Shown: positions 62,166 through 64,000 of the stretch, piece after piece
Numbering within the stretch: the stretch's first letter is position 1
Layout of the letters: every line of letters starts with the position of its first letter
DNA from: Progne subis subis
Lineage: Eukaryota > Chordata > Aves > Passeriformes > Hirundinidae
NCBI GenBank assembly: GCA_022316685.1
Contig: JAKJHU010000030.1
Span: forward strand, 10,230,360 to 10,294,359
DNA length: 64,000 nt
Reading direction: 5' to 3'
Position numbers and translations under genes: made by a program
The notes under the pieces: generated by a model
What the model was told of the DNA's origin: nothing
Seen by the model: only the letters and a program-made list of their open reading frames with translations
Databases searched by the model: none

Positions 62166-63223
62166 TGTCTTGGTTTTGAAAGACAGTTGTCTGCCAAGGA
62201 AAGCTAGAGCCTCCCTTGGAATGGAGAATATAAATCCCCTTCTGTTGTGTTCCTCTGAGGAATGTTTTTTCCCCTCAGAGTCCCCCTGAAACCTGTGCTA
62301 TGTAGTTCAACCCTTTTTCCCTACCATACCTACTCCTGACCCTATTGGCTCAGGGCCAATATCTTTCCTTGGCCCAAAACTAGATATACCCCTGTTTCTT
62401 CCTGGTTCTCTCTCTCTCTCTTCTCAGGCTCCTGGAACATCACATCGAGAATAAAGCTTGGACTGGAGCTGGGGTGAGAGCCACTCTTTTGAAATCTCTA
62501 TTCTTTCTCTCTGAAATATATTTCCCTAAAACCCCTGAATAACTGAGCTAGCAAGAGCCGGGGGGTGGCTAGAGGGAAGTATAGTTTCACCCTTCCCTCC
62601 AAATTATTATAATTTTGCAATTAGGGGCTTTCAGGCAAAGATATGGGAATAGGAGTAACAGTTCTTTACTAGGAATATTAAAAATAAAAAGGAAAATACA
62701 AATGTAGTAGTACAAAAAATACAAGCAAGGAAGGAAACAAGGATCCTGGGAAAAACCCTGACAGGGTCAGGGATACAACCTGGCACCCTGTTGGTCAGGG
62801 TTTTGGAAGCAGTCCAAATAAGCCCTCCTGGAGTAATAGATGTGGTTTTGTGGAGTAGAGATGGTCCCGTAGAAAGTCCAGTGGTGGTGAGATGGGTCTG
62901 GTCTTCCTCCGGGAATCCAGTTGAAAAACTGGATCCCTTGTGTACTTCAGCCTCAGTTTCTATCCAGCTGGGAACAGTTGGCTCCTCCCTCACTGGGTGG
63001 AGCATCTCACAATGGGATGATGGAATGTGTCATGTCATTGGTGGGCCCTAATGGCCCATTATCAGAAGATGTCCCCCTGGAGGATGGAGGGGTGGTGGAA
63101 GAAATAAGAAACACTGCCCCACCTGGTTCAAATGGCTGGGCCATTATCAGGAGGCATCCTCCTCTTTCCCCCCTGGAGGAGCAAGAGGAGGACAAACATC
63201 TCCCAAAAAACCAGCCTCCAACA
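62166..63223 (-). repeat. ERVL-like solo LTR, interrupted by a second LTR
   Basis: Excluding the insertion at 62243-62595, about 700 bp remain. It starts on the plus strand TGTCTTGGTTTTGAAAGAC and ends CTCCAACA, matching the ends of the provirus LTR at 26735-27230 (TGTGTTGGCTTGAAGG ... TTTCAACA). It shares blocks such as GTTGGCTCCTCCCTCACTGG and GGAGCATCTCACAATGGG. Near the right end the segment with CCATTATCAG and CCCTGGAGGA is present twice (about 63056-63085 and 63140-63181). No target duplication was identified. Frames of 77-126 codons inside it are not genes. Confidence 0.75.
62243..62589 (+). repeat. Nested solo LTR, 347 bp, 6-bp target duplication
   Basis: It starts TGTTGTGTTCCTC and ends GTATAGTTTCA. 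CCCTTC at 62237-62242 and 62590-62595 is a perfect 6-bp target duplication. Removing the insert and one duplication leaves continuous LTR sequence across the site. Promoter-like order on the plus strand is GGCCAAT (about 62354-62360), GATATA (about 62383-62388) and AATAAA at 62450-62455. ERVK-type by duplication length. Confidence 0.88.
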
Positions 63224-64000
63224 GATGAAATAAAATACACATTTCTAGGTTACATAATCCACTACAATATTATTTGCAGAAGAAGCTTAAACCATTTATA
63301 ATTCCTATCTATGATTATGGTAACCCAAATAGATCTTCTCTAGTTTTAATGTTAAGAAATTTTAGGTGAAATCCCTGCTCAGAATTTTTATTTCTGTGAA
63401 AATTTTTGTTCGGTTACACTTCTGGACCTTGACTGTGCCAGCATGACCTGGGTTACAGAGATGACAAATGACAAACAAATCACTTGAGGAACATGGCTAA
63501 CCCTGAAAAACCCTTTAGAAGGTTGTCAAATACAATTCTTTTAGCATAAGCAAAGGTGATCATGCAACAAGAGTTCTCTTTAATTCAAGTTTGTTTCCAA
63601 GTCATGATTAATAAAATTGATAGTAGTCCTGCTCAACAGACAGACACAGCACAATAGATGAAGAGGCTTCTCCTACTTCCTAGTCCTATGCATCAAGCAT
63701 CATTGTCCTGTGATAAGAAAAAAAATGTTGCTTTTGTGTGAAAACAAAATAAAGCTAACAAAATACAGCAACAGGATGCAAAAAACAGGCTTTCCAGGAC
63801 AAGAGGTGATTATAATAAATGCAGACATGTATAGTTTTGTTACTTATGAACTCTTGATCTCCATTCCATTTATAATAAGTTGTAAGCAGCTTCTTTAAAG
63901 AATAGTTAATCAACTTAATGAATGGCATTAATGTTATACCAAGTTGGGTGGGTCATGCTTTAATTTCTATGACTTAAAGAAAAAGAACAGTAATTAGCTC
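63224..64000. other. Intronic DNA, no gene seen
   Basis: AT-rich, with no exon or repeat family recognised. The 62-codon frame at 63710-63898 has no domain. Confidence 0.5.

Noticed and set aside
62631..63301. Overlapping frames of 77-126 codons
   Set aside because: They all fall within the outer ERVL-like LTR and its flank; none has a recognisable domain.

Overview
The window looks like vertebrate, and specifically bird (probably songbird), nuclear DNA. It is AT-rich and almost free of coding sequence. It carries many 5'-truncated CR1 LINE copies, ERVL-like and ERVK-like LTR elements, and one vertebrate-type exon with clean splice sites. There are no bacterial-style operons, rRNA genes, tRNA genes or CRISPR arrays. 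Most open reading frames are chance or repeat-derived.

The only host coding sequence I can support is one 195-bp exon on the minus strand (41980-42174). It encodes a complete sushi (CCP) domain that I recognise as CSMD-family, CSMD3 more likely than CSMD1. I therefore read the whole window as two large introns of a CSMD gene transcribed right to left: at least 21.8 kb upstream of the exon and at least 41.9 kb downstream.

Layout from left to right. 1-2058 is AT-rich and unassigned. 2059-4217 is a GC-rich minisatellite of about 54 units of 39-40 bp with a higher-order period near 595 bp. 4574-6518 is a complete non-autonomous LTR element (two LTRs, purine tract, 4-bp target duplication) whose 1.4-kb interior holds CpG-rich, non-viral-looking DNA. 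8.1-17.1 kb holds degraded ERVL-type LTRs and CR1 pieces. 23504-27230 is a minus-strand, spuma/ERVL-like provirus with gag-like, protease and reverse transcriptase remnants, deleted from the RT thumb into its own 3' LTR. 30.1 kb and 35.9-38.0 kb carry CR1 copies, the second with endonuclease and RT parts. 39255-39911 is a CpG-rich solo LTR. 41171-41532 and 57946-58321 are two solo LTRs of one family on either side of the exon. 62166-63223 is an ERVL-like LTR split by a second, 347-bp LTR with a perfect 6-bp target duplication.

The most interesting signals are these: a Gag-like ERV protein with two hydrophobic segments and four tandem TQT-type motifs resembling dynein light chain (LC8) docking sites; the non-autonomous LTR element with GC-rich cargo; the G-rich minisatellite; and a set of LTRs in sense orientation to the CSMD gene, one ending about 450 bp past the exon's splice donor. 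All boundaries and counts were read by eye. No database search was possible.
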